Assembly (NCBI GenBank): GCA_964432985.1
Contig: CAYSPT010000030.1
Span: 1 to 62,883 of the forward strand
DNA length: 62,883 bases
Reading direction: 5' to 3'
Origin: CAYSPT01 sp964432985
GTDB lineage: Bacteria; Muiribacteriota; CAYSPT01
In this document: in pieces, positions 35,724-43,900 of the stretch
How the letters are laid out: every line of letters begins with the position of its first letter
How positions within the stretch are numbered: the stretch's first letter is position 1
Translations under genes and position numbers: made by a program
Notes under the pieces: model-generated
What the model was told of the DNA's origin: nothing
Databases searched by the model: none
The model's input: the letters and a program-made list of their open reading frames with translations, nothing else

Positions 35724-36649
35724 ACATCCAGTTCATGATGGAACTGGTAACCAGGCTTCTATGGAGGAGCCTGGCCGGCAGTGCGTCGGTTCTTCCTGAG
35801 CACCGGGCTCTCCGTGCCGCCCAATTGATCGGCGGCGTAATTCATCTTTGTGCAGGTACCCTCAGGGCACAGGTCGAGAGTGACCTGTACCGTGCTTTCA
35901 GATCACATGATTGTCCGGTGAGCCCGCGCAGGATAAGCAGGTTGGGCCGACAGTCATTTCTTCACCTGGCTATGAACCTGACAGAATTCATGCGTTTTCC
36001 CGGTCTTGACAAAAGCACCCTCAATGAAAAGGTAGCCGTGACGGGAAGGGAAAACCTGGAAGCGGTGATGCACTCCGGACGTGGCGGAGTAATTCTGACA
36101 CTGCATATGGGGAACTGGGAACTGCAGGGTGCGTGGTACGGTCTCAACGGATATCCAATGAACGCTGTCTTCATCAATCAGTACAACCGGCTTCTGGGTG
36201 AAGAAATGAACAAACTGCGGTACTCGGCCGGGATTTCACTGGTGCCCAGGTCTGAGTTAAGGCGGGCGGTACGTTTGCTCAAACAGGGTGAACTGGTGGG
36301 TGTTCTAGCTGATCAAGACGGTGGTCCGAGAGGGGAGTTTTTTCCCTTTTTCGGTCGAATTGTATCTGCCCCTCCGACGCCTGCCTGGCTGGCGGCCAGG
36401 GCGGGTGCCTGGGTGCTTCCCGTGCACATTATCAGAGAAAGAGGCCGGCACCATCGTCTGTTTTTTCATCCACCGTTTGCTGCTCCGGACCGTTCGAAGA
36501 AAGAAAGACATCTCTTTACACAGCGCACATACCGTCTGTTTGAATCGATTATTCTGGCTAATCCTGATCAATGGCTGTGGTTGTACAGCCGGTGGAAACA
36601 AAGAAGCCACACTGACCAGTATATGGTGACGGAACATGAAACAGGATGA
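35720..36649 (+). CDS. LpxL/HtrB-family lipid A acyltransferase
   Basis: The 309-residue protein is of the late acyltransferase family that adds secondary acyl chains to Kdo2-lipid A at the inner membrane. Key motifs are LTLHMGNWELQGAW (H-x4-E catalytic pair, about residues 129-134), LADQDGGPRGEFFPFFG (about 197-213) and WLYSRWK near the end. An amphipathic N-terminus replaces a clear membrane span. The GTG start overlaps the stop of the giant HEAT-TPR gene, and the Kdo transferase gene overlaps its end by 14 bases, so the three are one unit. Acyl chain preference cannot be read from sequence. Confidence 0.88.
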   Translation: MNIQFMMELVTRLLWRSLAGSASVLPEHRALRAAQLIGGVIHLCAGTLRAQVESDLYRAFRSHDCPVSPRRISRLGRQSFLHLAMNLTEFMRFPGLDKSTLNEKVAVTGRENLEAVMHSGRGGVILTLHMGNWELQGAWYGLNGYPMNAVFINQYNRLLGEEMNKLRYSAGISLVPRSELRRAVRLLKQGELVGVLADQDGGPRGEFFPFFGRIVSAPPTPAWLAARAGAWVLPVHIIRERGRHHRLFFHPPFAAPDRSKKERHLFTQRTYRLFESIILANPDQWLWLYSRWKQRSHTDQYMVTEHETG

Positions 36650-37973
36650 ATTCATCTGGCGATGCTACCGTCTGGCCTCGACGACGGTGCACGCAGCCCT
36701 TGCGATGCTCAGGTGTGTGTTGTCCGGGGCCGGTCCGGCGCGAAAGAAAAAACTGGACCAGTTGCTGGGTTATTATAATGAAGGCTTACTGAAACGCCTG
36801 AAAAACCGGAACCCGGTCTGGATTCATGCAGTATCTACCGGTGAAGTGGTTGCCGCCTCTGGAATAATTGAACGTCTTTTACAACTGCTTCACCCTGACA
36901 CTCCCATTGTCCTGTCCACTACCTGCTGGGAAGCTGAGCGGCTGGCCCGGAAAAAAGTAGGCCACCTGGTGGAAGACGTGTTCTTTCATCCGCTGGATTC
37001 ACACCGGTCCCTGAATCGCTTGTTTTTCAGCATTAAACCTTGTCTGCTGGCTATTACAGAGACAGATATATGGCCGATGACCGTGTGGAAATCAAATCGA
37101 TACGGCTGCCCGGTAGCTTTGATCAATGGCAGAATATCTCTGAAAACCGAAAGGTTTTACCGGCGTGTGCCAGCACTGGCACAACGGGTATGGGAGAGTT
37201 TCTCGATGCTTCTGGTGCAAAGTGAGGCCGAGGCCGGGCGGCTCAGGAACTGTGGTGCTCCCCCAGAGAAAATCACTATTGCCGGAAATGCAAAATTTGA
37301 TGTGGCGCTGGCGCCTCTTTCTAAAGCGAAGAGAAATGAATTGGAACATCTGGGACTGAACGTTGGGCGGCCGACTGTTATCTGTGGAAGTACGCATCGG
37401 GAAGATGAAGATATTTTGATAAAAGCACTGTCCGCTTTCCCTTCTAAGCGTTTCACCATACCACGTTTGGTGCTGGCACCGCGCGATCCTGGACGGGCAG
37501 GCCGGTTGGCACAGCGATTTACCCGGGTGACCAGGAACCTGGTCATCAGATCGGAGACAAACGAAAGAACTAAAACCGGCAGCGCTGACGGTGGACTTTG
37601 GGATGTCATGATTCTGGACACCATGGGAGAACTGAGTGATTTCTACCGGTACGGTTCTGTTGCCTTTGTTGGCGGTTCTTTCGGGGGGTGGGGAGGACAC
37701 AGTTTGATAGAACCGCTGGCCGCCGGATGTTTAACCATCCACGGTCCGGATATACGCAATTTCGAGAGCATCGCCCGCGATGCCGGCCGCTCCGGCGCAG
37801 CGGTGTCAGTCGCGTCTGTGGATGATTTGGTAAAGATATTAGTGCGACTGGCCCAGGATCCCGAGGAAATGCGAAAAATAGGAAAAGACGCCGGTAATTA
37901 TGCCCGGCTGCAGGCTGGGTCGGCGACGCGCCAGGCTGAAGCGCTGGCTTCGTTACTCCTTGACCAGAAATGA
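36636..37973 (+). CDS. waaA: 3-deoxy-D-manno-octulosonic acid (Kdo) transferase
   Basis: The 445-residue GT30 glycosyltransferase adds Kdo from CMP-Kdo to lipid A precursor. Motifs: WIHAVSTGEVVAA (with the catalytic-loop Glu, about residue 70), ETDIWPMTVWK, LINGRISLKT, IAGNAKFDVAL, and DTMGELSDFYRYGSVAFVGG followed by GGHSLIEPLAAGC in the C-terminal domain. The family has a single N-terminal membrane-associated helix; here the N-terminus (RLASTTVHAALAMLRCVLSG) is mildly hydrophobic. CGGAAC/GGTGAC before the ATG serves as ribosome site. It proves an outer-membrane lipopolysaccharide-type envelope. Its 3' end overlaps the converging DUF3592 gene by 21 bases. Confidence 0.93.
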   Translation: MKQDEFIWRCYRLASTTVHAALAMLRCVLSGAGPARKKKLDQLLGYYNEGLLKRLKNRNPVWIHAVSTGEVVAASGIIERLLQLLHPDTPIVLSTTCWEAERLARKKVGHLVEDVFFHPLDSHRSLNRLFFSIKPCLLAITETDIWPMTVWKSNRYGCPVALINGRISLKTERFYRRVPALAQRVWESFSMLLVQSEAEAGRLRNCGAPPEKITIAGNAKFDVALAPLSKAKRNELEHLGLNVGRPTVICGSTHREDEDILIKALSAFPSKRFTIPRLVLAPRDPGRAGRLAQRFTRVTRNLVIRSETNERTKTGSADGGLWDVMILDTMGELSDFYRYGSVAFVGGSFGGWGGHSLIEPLAAGCLTIHGPDIRNFESIARDAGRSGAAVSVASVDDLVKILVRLAQDPEEMRKIGKDAGNYARLQAGSATRQAEALASLLLDQK

Positions 37974-38426
37974 AAGGCCGAAGAACAGGCCTACGAATAC
38001 AAGCGGTCCCAGGATGAATCCCAGCACCATTCCCCATGAATAACCGGGTTTGATGACCGTATCCCGTGAATTTTCAGGATTCATCTTTATCTCGTAGGTC
38101 GTACCTGTCTCGAGCCCTTCCAGCAACCGTTTGGCACTTTCCTCCATGGGAAACTTGTGAGTTATGAGGGTAAGTTTTTCCCCTGTCATGACTGTCCCGT
38201 CGACGGAATAAGCGTACTGGACCTTGGGAACAAAATGATCGGATGTATTTCCCGTTTGATCGGTCTCTTGAACCGATTCGACATAGGATTTGGTTATGCG
38301 TGCAGGAACAGAAGGCCACTTATTCATGATTTGATGCTCTTCATAGTAAATATAAATGCCGGTCGCCTCGAGTACAAGCAAAAGCAGTATTCCCAGTCCC
38401 AGCAGTACTTTCTCTCCCCAGTGCAT
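37953..38426 (-). CDS. DUF3592 membrane protein
   Basis: The 157-residue protein has one N-terminal span (VLLGLGILLLLVLEATGIYI) and one C-terminal span (GMVLGFILGPLVFVGLFFGL) around a beta-rich domain with WPSVPARITKSYVES, PKVQYAYSVDGTVMTGEKL and TYEIKMNPENSRDTVIKPG. This layout is that of DUF3592, a common family with no known function. AGGAGGGCC about ten bases before the ATG is a strong ribosome site. It stands alone on the minus strand, overlapping waaA at the 3' end. Confidence 0.8.
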   Translation of the reverse strand: MHWGEKVLLGLGILLLLVLEATGIYIYYEEHQIMNKWPSVPARITKSYVESVQETDQTGNTSDHFVPKVQYAYSVDGTVMTGEKLTLITHKFPMEESAKRLLEGLETGTTYEIKMNPENSRDTVIKPGYSWGMVLGFILGPLVFVGLFFGLSFLVKE

Positions 38427-38590
38427 GCCTCAGGCCCTCCTTAAAAAGTAAATCGGGCGCATTGTAAACCTATGGTGAACTTCTGTCAATAAAGAGTAAA
38501 GCTTTCCTCAATGCAAGAGGTAGAGAAAGTGAGGTATGAGATTTATTTAATGATAGTGTAATGCAGTGACAGGATTTTATAGCAGGTATA

Positions 38591-38640
38591 CGTATCGCTG
38601 TGCGATATACGTATCGCTGTGCGATATTCGTATCGCTATG
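38591..38640. repeat. 19-bp palindromic tandem repeat at a gene end
   Basis: Copies start at 38591, 38610 and 38629; the third is partial and diverged. Each unit contains TATCGC and GCGATA, so neighbouring units can fold into short hairpins. The array runs into the stop codon of the rod-like gene on the minus strand and could act as a message end. Confidence 0.8.
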
Positions 38641-38866
38641 CTATTTCGTCCAGCAGGGTGCCCATGGTTTCGTCGGCAACTTTGATAACCGCTGCGTTAG
38701 CTTCAAAGCTCCTCAGTGAGCTTATCTGGTTAATTATCTCCACGGCCAGACTGGCCGTGGGAGCGCCGGCCATTCGCCGGGCGCTGGCGTTCATGTTGGC
38801 CAGGGAACTCTGCAGTCCCCATGAGGCCATGTTGAGCACACCGTTGATTCCGTTTAAGCTGCTCAA
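38636..38866 (-). CDS. miniature flagellar rod/hook-like protein
   Basis: The product is 76 residues from a TTG, or 64 from the ATG at 38830; neither has a strong ribosome site. The N-terminal half (MASWGLQSSLANMNASARRM) resembles the first helix of flagellar axial proteins. The C-terminal half (ISSLRSFEANAAVIKVADE, then TMGTLLDEIA) closely follows their conserved last helix, usually written as QRAYQANAKVIKTADEM. The middle domain that all rod and hook proteins carry is absent. No other flagellar gene is in the window. It could form a small helical pair of its own, or be a remnant. Confidence 0.6.
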   Translation of the reverse strand: MSSLNGINGVLNMASWGLQSSLANMNASARRMAGAPTASLAVEIINQISSLRSFEANAAVIKVADETMGTLLDEIA

Positions 38867-38977
38867 AACATATCACGCACCAATACCATTATTCAACTTG
38901 TCCTGCTTCCGGTCTGTCATTAAAGCAGGACAATGAATGCTTCTTGCGTAACGCTGCCATACTGCCTGCTGCACCCA

Positions 38978-39175
38978 TCAACCAAACAGGTCGAAATTGC
39001 CCCCGATTCCCTCTTCTCCCAGTGCCGGCTGGCCAGGAGTAAGCTGGTTTGTCTGAGCCGGATCGGGTGTGTTCTGGTTGTTCTCCAGGGTGAATTGTGC
39101 AGCTTCCGGATTGTTTCGGTTGGTCTGTTGAACTGTGGCTGGTATTCCGTAACCGCCTATAGCTCCGGTAACCAT
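38978..39175 (-). CDS. small disordered protein of unknown function
   Basis: The 65-residue product starts MVTGAIGGYGIPATVQQ, continues Asn/Gln/Pro-rich (NNQNTPDPAQTNQLTPGQ) and ends GIGGNFDLFG. No family is recognised. The frame stays open to a TTG at 39235, but that triplet is the -35 box of a good promoter and its next ATG lies in the promoter spacer, so the ATG at 39175 is the start, with AAGGTGG about nine bases before it. The miniature rod-like gene lies about 110 bases downstream on the same strand and could be in the same message. Confidence 0.55.
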   Translation of the reverse strand: MVTGAIGGYGIPATVQQTNRNNPEAAQFTLENNQNTPDPAQTNQLTPGQPALGEEGIGGNFDLFG

Positions 39176-39206
39176 ATTCCTTACCCACCTTCCATGGCTT
39201 AATAAA

Positions 39207-39235
39207 AGTCTATCATGCGATTTTTCCATTGTCAA
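39207..39235 (-). promoter_or_regulatory. sigma-70-type promoter for the small-protein pair
   Basis: Minus strand: perfect TTGACA (39230-39235), 17-base spacer, TAGACT (39207-39212). Start near 39200, 25 bases before the ATG at 39175. It is divergent from the hutH promoter. Confidence 0.65.
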
Positions 39236-39265
39236 TTAGGGCATTTTGCCTTAGGGACAAGCCGC

Positions 39266-39294
39266 TTGCAACCATCCATTAGCTTTGCTATGAT
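39266..39294 (+). promoter_or_regulatory. sigma-70-type promoter giving a near-leaderless hutH message
   Basis: TTGCAA (39266-39271), 17-base spacer, TATGAT (39289-39294). The predicted start near 39301 is only three bases before the hutH ATG, and no Shine-Dalgarno sequence exists in between. Confidence 0.6.
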
Positions 39295-39303
39295 AAATGC
39301 ATT

Positions 39304-40818
39304 ATGACACCGGATAGAATACTACTGGATGGTTCATCTCTCACAATAGAGCAGGTCGAGGCCGTATCCTTTCATGAAGTAGAAGTTTTTATCTCCGATG
39401 AGGCTGTGATCCGTATGCGCTCCTCCCGAGAAGTAGTGGAGAGAATACTCGGTCAACCGGACAGCGTTTACGGTATCAATACCGGATTTGGCCGGCTCTG
39501 CCAGGTTGCTGTCAAGGCCGGCGATCTCGAACGGTTACAGGTGAACCTGGTACGGAGTCATGCGGCCGGTATGAGGGATCCCCTCCCGGAACCGGTAGTT
39601 CGGGCCATGCTCCTGCTCAGAGCCAATGCCCTGGCCCGGGGATATTCTGGGATCCGTCCGGAGCCGGTGCAACTGCTGGTTGGCATGTTGAACAAACGCC
39701 TGCACCCGGTAGTTCCGGAAATCGGGTCGGTAGGAGCGTCCGGCGACCTGGCCCCACTGGCGCACATAGCCCTGGTGATGCTGGGTGAAGGGGAAGCGCT
39801 GGTGGGAGGAAAGCGCATGGATGGCGCTTCGGCCCTTGAAGCGGCTGGTCTGAAGCCGGTGACATTGAAGGCCAAGGAAGGGTTATCGCTCATCAACGGC
39901 ACCCAGTTGATGGCCGCCGTTGGCGCTTTGGCGGTGACGGCTGGTACCAGACTGGTGCGGCTGGCCAACCTGGTGGGAGCAATGAGTCTCGACGCCATCA
40001 AGGGAAGTATCTCTCCCATGGACGAAAGGGTTCACCGCTGCCGGGCGCATCCCGGACAGACACACTGTGCCGCTTCGGTCAGAAGGCTGCTTGAGAACAG
40101 TGAAATCCTGGCCTCGCATCATGGATGTCGTAAGGTGCAGGACCCTTACTCGTTCAGGTGTATCCCACAGGTCCACGGAGCGGTGATGGATGCACTTCGG
40201 TTTGCTGAACAGGTGATCGAGATTGAGCTCAATTCCGTTACCGATAACCCACTGGTTTTTCCGCAGAAAGGCGACGTTATCTCGGCGGGAAATTTCCACG
40301 GTGAACCGGTGGCTCTCTGGCTTGATTACCTGGCCATCGCTCTGGCGGAGCTGGGTGGGATTTCGGAACGCCGCCTCGACAAGATCATGGACCCGGTTTT
40401 TAACGATAGCCTACCGGCTTTTCTGGCCTGCAAGGGAGGTCTCGACTCGGGGTACATGATTGGTCAGTACACCGCTGCGTCCCTGGTCTCGGAGAACAAG
40501 GTGCTGGCTCACCCTTCGGTGGTGGATAGCATCCCCACTTCGGCCGGTAAAGAGGATCACGTTTCCATGGGGGCTGTAGGGGCGCTCAAGCTTCTCAAGG
40601 TGATAGAGAATGTGGGGATTATCCTGTCAATAGAGACCACCTGTGCGGTTCAGGCGCTCGATTACCGCTCTCCCCTGGTATCGGGAGAGGAAATTGAAAC
40701 GTTCAAGCAGGAGATACGGAAACGGCTTCCTCCTCTGGACGAGGACAGGCCGATCAACAAGGATTTCGAAACGGTACGGGGATTTCTGGAAGAGACCGGG
40801 TACCTGCTTACGCTGTAA
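39304..40818 (+). CDS. hutH: histidine ammonia-lyase
   Basis: The 504-residue enzyme removes ammonia from histidine to give urocanate, the first step of histidine breakdown. The triplet Ala145-Ser146-Gly147 in GSVGASGDLAPLAHIALVM forms the MIO electrophile. YGINTGFGRL (about residue 58), SLINGTQLM, NSVTDNPLV and GNFHGEPVA are all kept, as is the QYTAASLVSENK segment. The first of three hut genes in order hutH-hutU-hutI. The start has no ribosome site but lies just after a -10 box, so translation may begin on a near-leaderless message. No HutC/HutP-type regulator is nearby. Confidence 0.96.
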   Translation: MTPDRILLDGSSLTIEQVEAVSFHEVEVFISDEAVIRMRSSREVVERILGQPDSVYGINTGFGRLCQVAVKAGDLERLQVNLVRSHAAGMRDPLPEPVVRAMLLLRANALARGYSGIRPEPVQLLVGMLNKRLHPVVPEIGSVGASGDLAPLAHIALVMLGEGEALVGGKRMDGASALEAAGLKPVTLKAKEGLSLINGTQLMAAVGALAVTAGTRLVRLANLVGAMSLDAIKGSISPMDERVHRCRAHPGQTHCAASVRRLLENSEILASHHGCRKVQDPYSFRCIPQVHGAVMDALRFAEQVIEIELNSVTDNPLVFPQKGDVISAGNFHGEPVALWLDYLAIALAELGGISERRLDKIMDPVFNDSLPAFLACKGGLDSGYMIGQYTAASLVSENKVLAHPSVVDSIPTSAGKEDHVSMGAVGALKLLKVIENVGIILSIETTCAVQALDYRSPLVSGEEIETFKQEIRKRLPPLDEDRPINKDFETVRGFLEETGYLLTL

Positions 40819-40901
40819 CAGCTTAAGATGTAACGCAAGCTCCGAAGAGCATGTGAAGATTATCAATAGTGGATAATAATTTTTACCGGAGGTGATGTGG
40901 T

Positions 40902-42575
40902 GTGAATGAAGCTCCACGAGCGGCGAGAGGAACGACGCTTTCATGCAAGGGCTGGCAGCAGGAAGCTGCCCTGAGAATGCTCATGAACAACCTCGACCCG
41001 GAGGTATCCGAAGACTGGCAGAACCTTATTGTGTACGGCGGCAGCGGCAAGGCGGCCAGGAACTGGGACTGTTACCGGGCAATCGTAAAATCCCTGCGCG
41101 GGCTTGAAGATGACGAGACCCTTCTGGTCCAGTCGGGCAAACCGGTGGGAGTCTTCAAGACGTCCCCCCAGGTCCCGCGGGTGCTGATCGCCAACTCCAA
41201 CCTGGTTCCCGCCTGGGCCACCTGGGATCACTTTCGGAAGCTGGAAGCCCTGGGCCTCATCATGTACGGCCAGATGACCGCGGGCAGCTGGATTTACATA
41301 GGTACGCAGGGTATCATCCAGGGAACCTACGAGACGCTGGCCGAATGTGCAAGAAAGCATTTCGGCGGTGATCTTTCCGGGCGGTTCACCCTCACTGCCG
41401 GAATGGGAGGTATGAGCGGCGCGCAGCCCCTGGCCGTGACCATGAATGGTGGTGTGGTGCTCGATGTGGAAGTCGACCGGGCCCGGATTGAACGCCGGAT
41501 CGAGCAGGGATTCTGCGACAGAGTAACGGATCGGCTGGATGAAGCTCTGTCCTGGGTTGACGAAGCCGTTAAAACGAAACAGCCGCTGTCGGTTGGCCTG
41601 GTGGGCAACGCTGCGGACATCCATCCCGAACTGGTAAAACGGGGAATCACTCCGGACGTGGTTACCGACCAGACGTCTGCCCACGACGAACTCAACGGCT
41701 ATGTACCGGGTGGTATGCCTTTTAAGGATGCACTGGAACTGAGGAAAAACAATCCGGATGAGTATATCAAGCGTTCATTCGAATCCATGGGCCGGCACAT
41801 GGAGGCCATACTGGTCATGAAGGACCGGGGCGCAGTGGCGTTTGACTACGGAAACAACTTAAGGGCCCAGGCCCAGAAGGCGGGTGTCCAACGGGCATTC
41901 GATGTGCCCGGTTTCGTACCGGAATATATTCGTCCTCTTTTTTGCCAGGGTAAGGGGCCTTTCCGCTGGGCTGCTCTGTCCGGTGATCCGGAAGACATCG
42001 CCGTCACCGACCGGCTGATACTGGAAGAATTTCCCGAGGACGAAGCGCTCAAGCGCTGGATCCGGCTGGCACGGGAGAAGATACCGTTTCAGGGACTTCC
42101 GTGCCGTATCTGCTGGCTTGGCCTGGGTGAGCGGGCCAGGATCGGGCTGAAATTCAACCACCTGGTCCGGACCGGGAAGGTCAGGGCCCCGCTCGTCATG
42201 GGAAGGGATCATCTCGATTCAGGTTCGGTTGCTTCACCAAACCGGGAGACCGAAAGCATGCGGGACGGCTCGGACGCCGTGGCTGATTGGCCGCTGCTCA
42301 ACGCTCTGCTCAATGCCATATCCGGTGCTTCGTGGGTGTCCATTCATCATGGGGGAGGTGTCGGTATGGGCTATTCAATCCATGCCGGCCAGGTAACGGT
42401 GGCTGACGGGACGGAAATGATGGATTCCCGCATCGAGCGTGTCCTTACCAATGATCCGGGAACCGGCGTCATGCGTCATGCCGACGCCGGCTATCGGACA
42501 GCTATTGATTGTGCCCGTGAGCAGGATCTCACCATTCCCATGCTGACAGAGGAAAAAGAACAGGAAAACGTATAA
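40902..42575 (+). CDS. hutU: urocanate hydratase
   Basis: The 557-residue NAD-dependent enzyme converts urocanate to imidazolonepropionate. It carries the NAD-binding core (AGMGGMSGAQPLAVTMNG), GLVGNAADIHPELVKRGI, DVVTDQTSAHDELNGYVPGG and the active-site region PCRICWLGLGERAR, in which Cys404 corresponds to the catalytic cysteine of bacterial urocanases. Length matches the family. The start is GTG with GGAGGTGATG just upstream. It follows hutH after 83 bases and precedes hutI by two. Confidence 0.96.
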   Translation: MNEAPRAARGTTLSCKGWQQEAALRMLMNNLDPEVSEDWQNLIVYGGSGKAARNWDCYRAIVKSLRGLEDDETLLVQSGKPVGVFKTSPQVPRVLIANSNLVPAWATWDHFRKLEALGLIMYGQMTAGSWIYIGTQGIIQGTYETLAECARKHFGGDLSGRFTLTAGMGGMSGAQPLAVTMNGGVVLDVEVDRARIERRIEQGFCDRVTDRLDEALSWVDEAVKTKQPLSVGLVGNAADIHPELVKRGITPDVVTDQTSAHDELNGYVPGGMPFKDALELRKNNPDEYIKRSFESMGRHMEAILVMKDRGAVAFDYGNNLRAQAQKAGVQRAFDVPGFVPEYIRPLFCQGKGPFRWAALSGDPEDIAVTDRLILEEFPEDEALKRWIRLAREKIPFQGLPCRICWLGLGERARIGLKFNHLVRTGKVRAPLVMGRDHLDSGSVASPNRETESMRDGSDAVADWPLLNALLNAISGASWVSIHHGGGVGMGYSIHAGQVTVADGTEMMDSRIERVLTNDPGTGVMRHADAGYRTAIDCAREQDLTIPMLTEEKEQENV

Positions 42576-42577
42576 CA

Positions 42578-43900
42578 ATGGGGCCTGAAGAAAAAATCCG
42601 TTCCGATTTTCTTGTGACGAATGCCACCCAGGTAGTTACCTGCGCAGCCGGCGGCGCAGTACCGCGGTGCAGTGACGGCATGTCTGATATCAGCGTGACC
42701 TCCCAGGGGGCGGTGGCCTCGTATCAGGGAACCATCGTTGCCGTTGGTCCACAAGAGGATGTGCTTGGACAAACACAACTCGTGCCGCATGGTGTACGGC
42801 TCGACGCCGCCGGCGGCGTCATCATCCCCGGCCTGGTTGAATGCCACACGCACATGGTGTTTGGCGGGTGGCGCTGTGGCGAGTTCGTGAAAAAACTTGA
42901 AGGTGCCAGCTATCTGGATATACTGGAGTCGGGAGGCGGTATACTGTCTTCAGTCAGGGCTACCCGGAACTCCAGCCGAGAAGAGCTTATTGAAGAAGGG
43001 CTCAAACGGTTGGATGCCGTACTGTCCCTCGGGACCACCACCTGTGAGATAAAAACCGGTTACGGTCTCGATCTGGAGACCGAGATCAAGATGCTCGAGG
43101 TGATAGCCGAACTGGACCGCCTCCACCCGGTGGATGTGGTCGCCACTTTCCTGGGTGCCCATGCCGTACCGCCCGAGTACGAAGGCCGCCAGACTGAGTT
43201 TCTCGCCAGACTTGCGGAAGAAGTCCTGCCCGAGGTGGCCCGGAGGAAACTGGCGGAATTCTGCGATATATTCTGTGAGAACAGGGTATTCCCTGCCGAG
43301 AGTGCCGGTCCCTACCTGGAGAAAGCGAAACAGCTCGGCTTCAAGATAAGGCTTCACGCTGATGAGATCGAGCCCTCTGGAGGAGCGGAGCTGGCAGCCA
43401 GACTTGGTGCCCGGTCCGCCGATCATCTTTTAAAAGTGTCTGATGCTGGAATAGAGGCCCTGGCTGAAGCGGGAACCACGGCGGTTCTTCTGCCGGGAAC
43501 GGGTTTGTTCCTGGGAGAAGAGCCCGCGCCGGCCAGACGGCTTATCGATGCGGGGGTTCCGGTGGCTCTGTCCACGGATTTCAACCCCGGTTCCTCTCCT
43601 ACCATGTCGCTGCCCCTCATTGTCAACCTGGGCTGTGTTCTGCTCAATATGACGCCCGCGGAGGCTATCACCGCCGTAACCATCAATGCCGCGTCGGTGC
43701 TCGACCGCGCCGCCCTGGTTGGCTCGCTGGAAGCTGGGAAGAACGCTGACATGCTGCTGCTCGATGTACCTTCATGGGACCATCTGGCTTACCGTTTCGG
43801 GCAGAATTTTGTCCGGACCGTAATAAAAAATGGGCGAGTGGTGTGCGAGAACCGTGCAAAAATAGAGAGGGTAATGTACGGATGTTGCGGGCAAGAATAA
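42578..43900 (+). CDS. hutI: imidazolonepropionase
   Basis: The 440-residue amidohydrolase opens the imidazolone ring to give formiminoglutamate. Metal-binding His residues are in VECHTHMVFGGWR (about residue 89); further features are GTTTCEIKTGYGL, LGAHAVPPEY, IRLHADEIEPSGGAELA and LSTDFNPGSSPTMSLPLI (metal Asp). About 30 residues near the N-terminus (AAGGAVPRCSDGMSDISVTS) are longer than in common forms. The ATG lies two bases after the hutU stop. The gene for the last step (formiminoglutamase or formiminotransferase) is not in the window. Its end overlaps the next gene by 19 bases. Confidence 0.95.
   Translation: MGPEEKIRSDFLVTNATQVVTCAAGGAVPRCSDGMSDISVTSQGAVASYQGTIVAVGPQEDVLGQTQLVPHGVRLDAAGGVIIPGLVECHTHMVFGGWRCGEFVKKLEGASYLDILESGGGILSSVRATRNSSREELIEEGLKRLDAVLSLGTTTCEIKTGYGLDLETEIKMLEVIAELDRLHPVDVVATFLGAHAVPPEYEGRQTEFLARLAEEVLPEVARRKLAEFCDIFCENRVFPAESAGPYLEKAKQLGFKIRLHADEIEPSGGAELAARLGARSADHLLKVSDAGIEALAEAGTTAVLLPGTGLFLGEEPAPARRLIDAGVPVALSTDFNPGSSPTMSLPLIVNLGCVLLNMTPAEAITAVTINAASVLDRAALVGSLEAGKNADMLLLDVPSWDHLAYRFGQNFVRTVIKNGRVVCENRAKIERVMYGCCGQE

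Noticed and set aside
43774..43881. Upstream extension of the DUF3857 protein within hutI.
   Set aside because: It would put 36 residues before a clear signal peptide and duplicates hutI coding in another frame.
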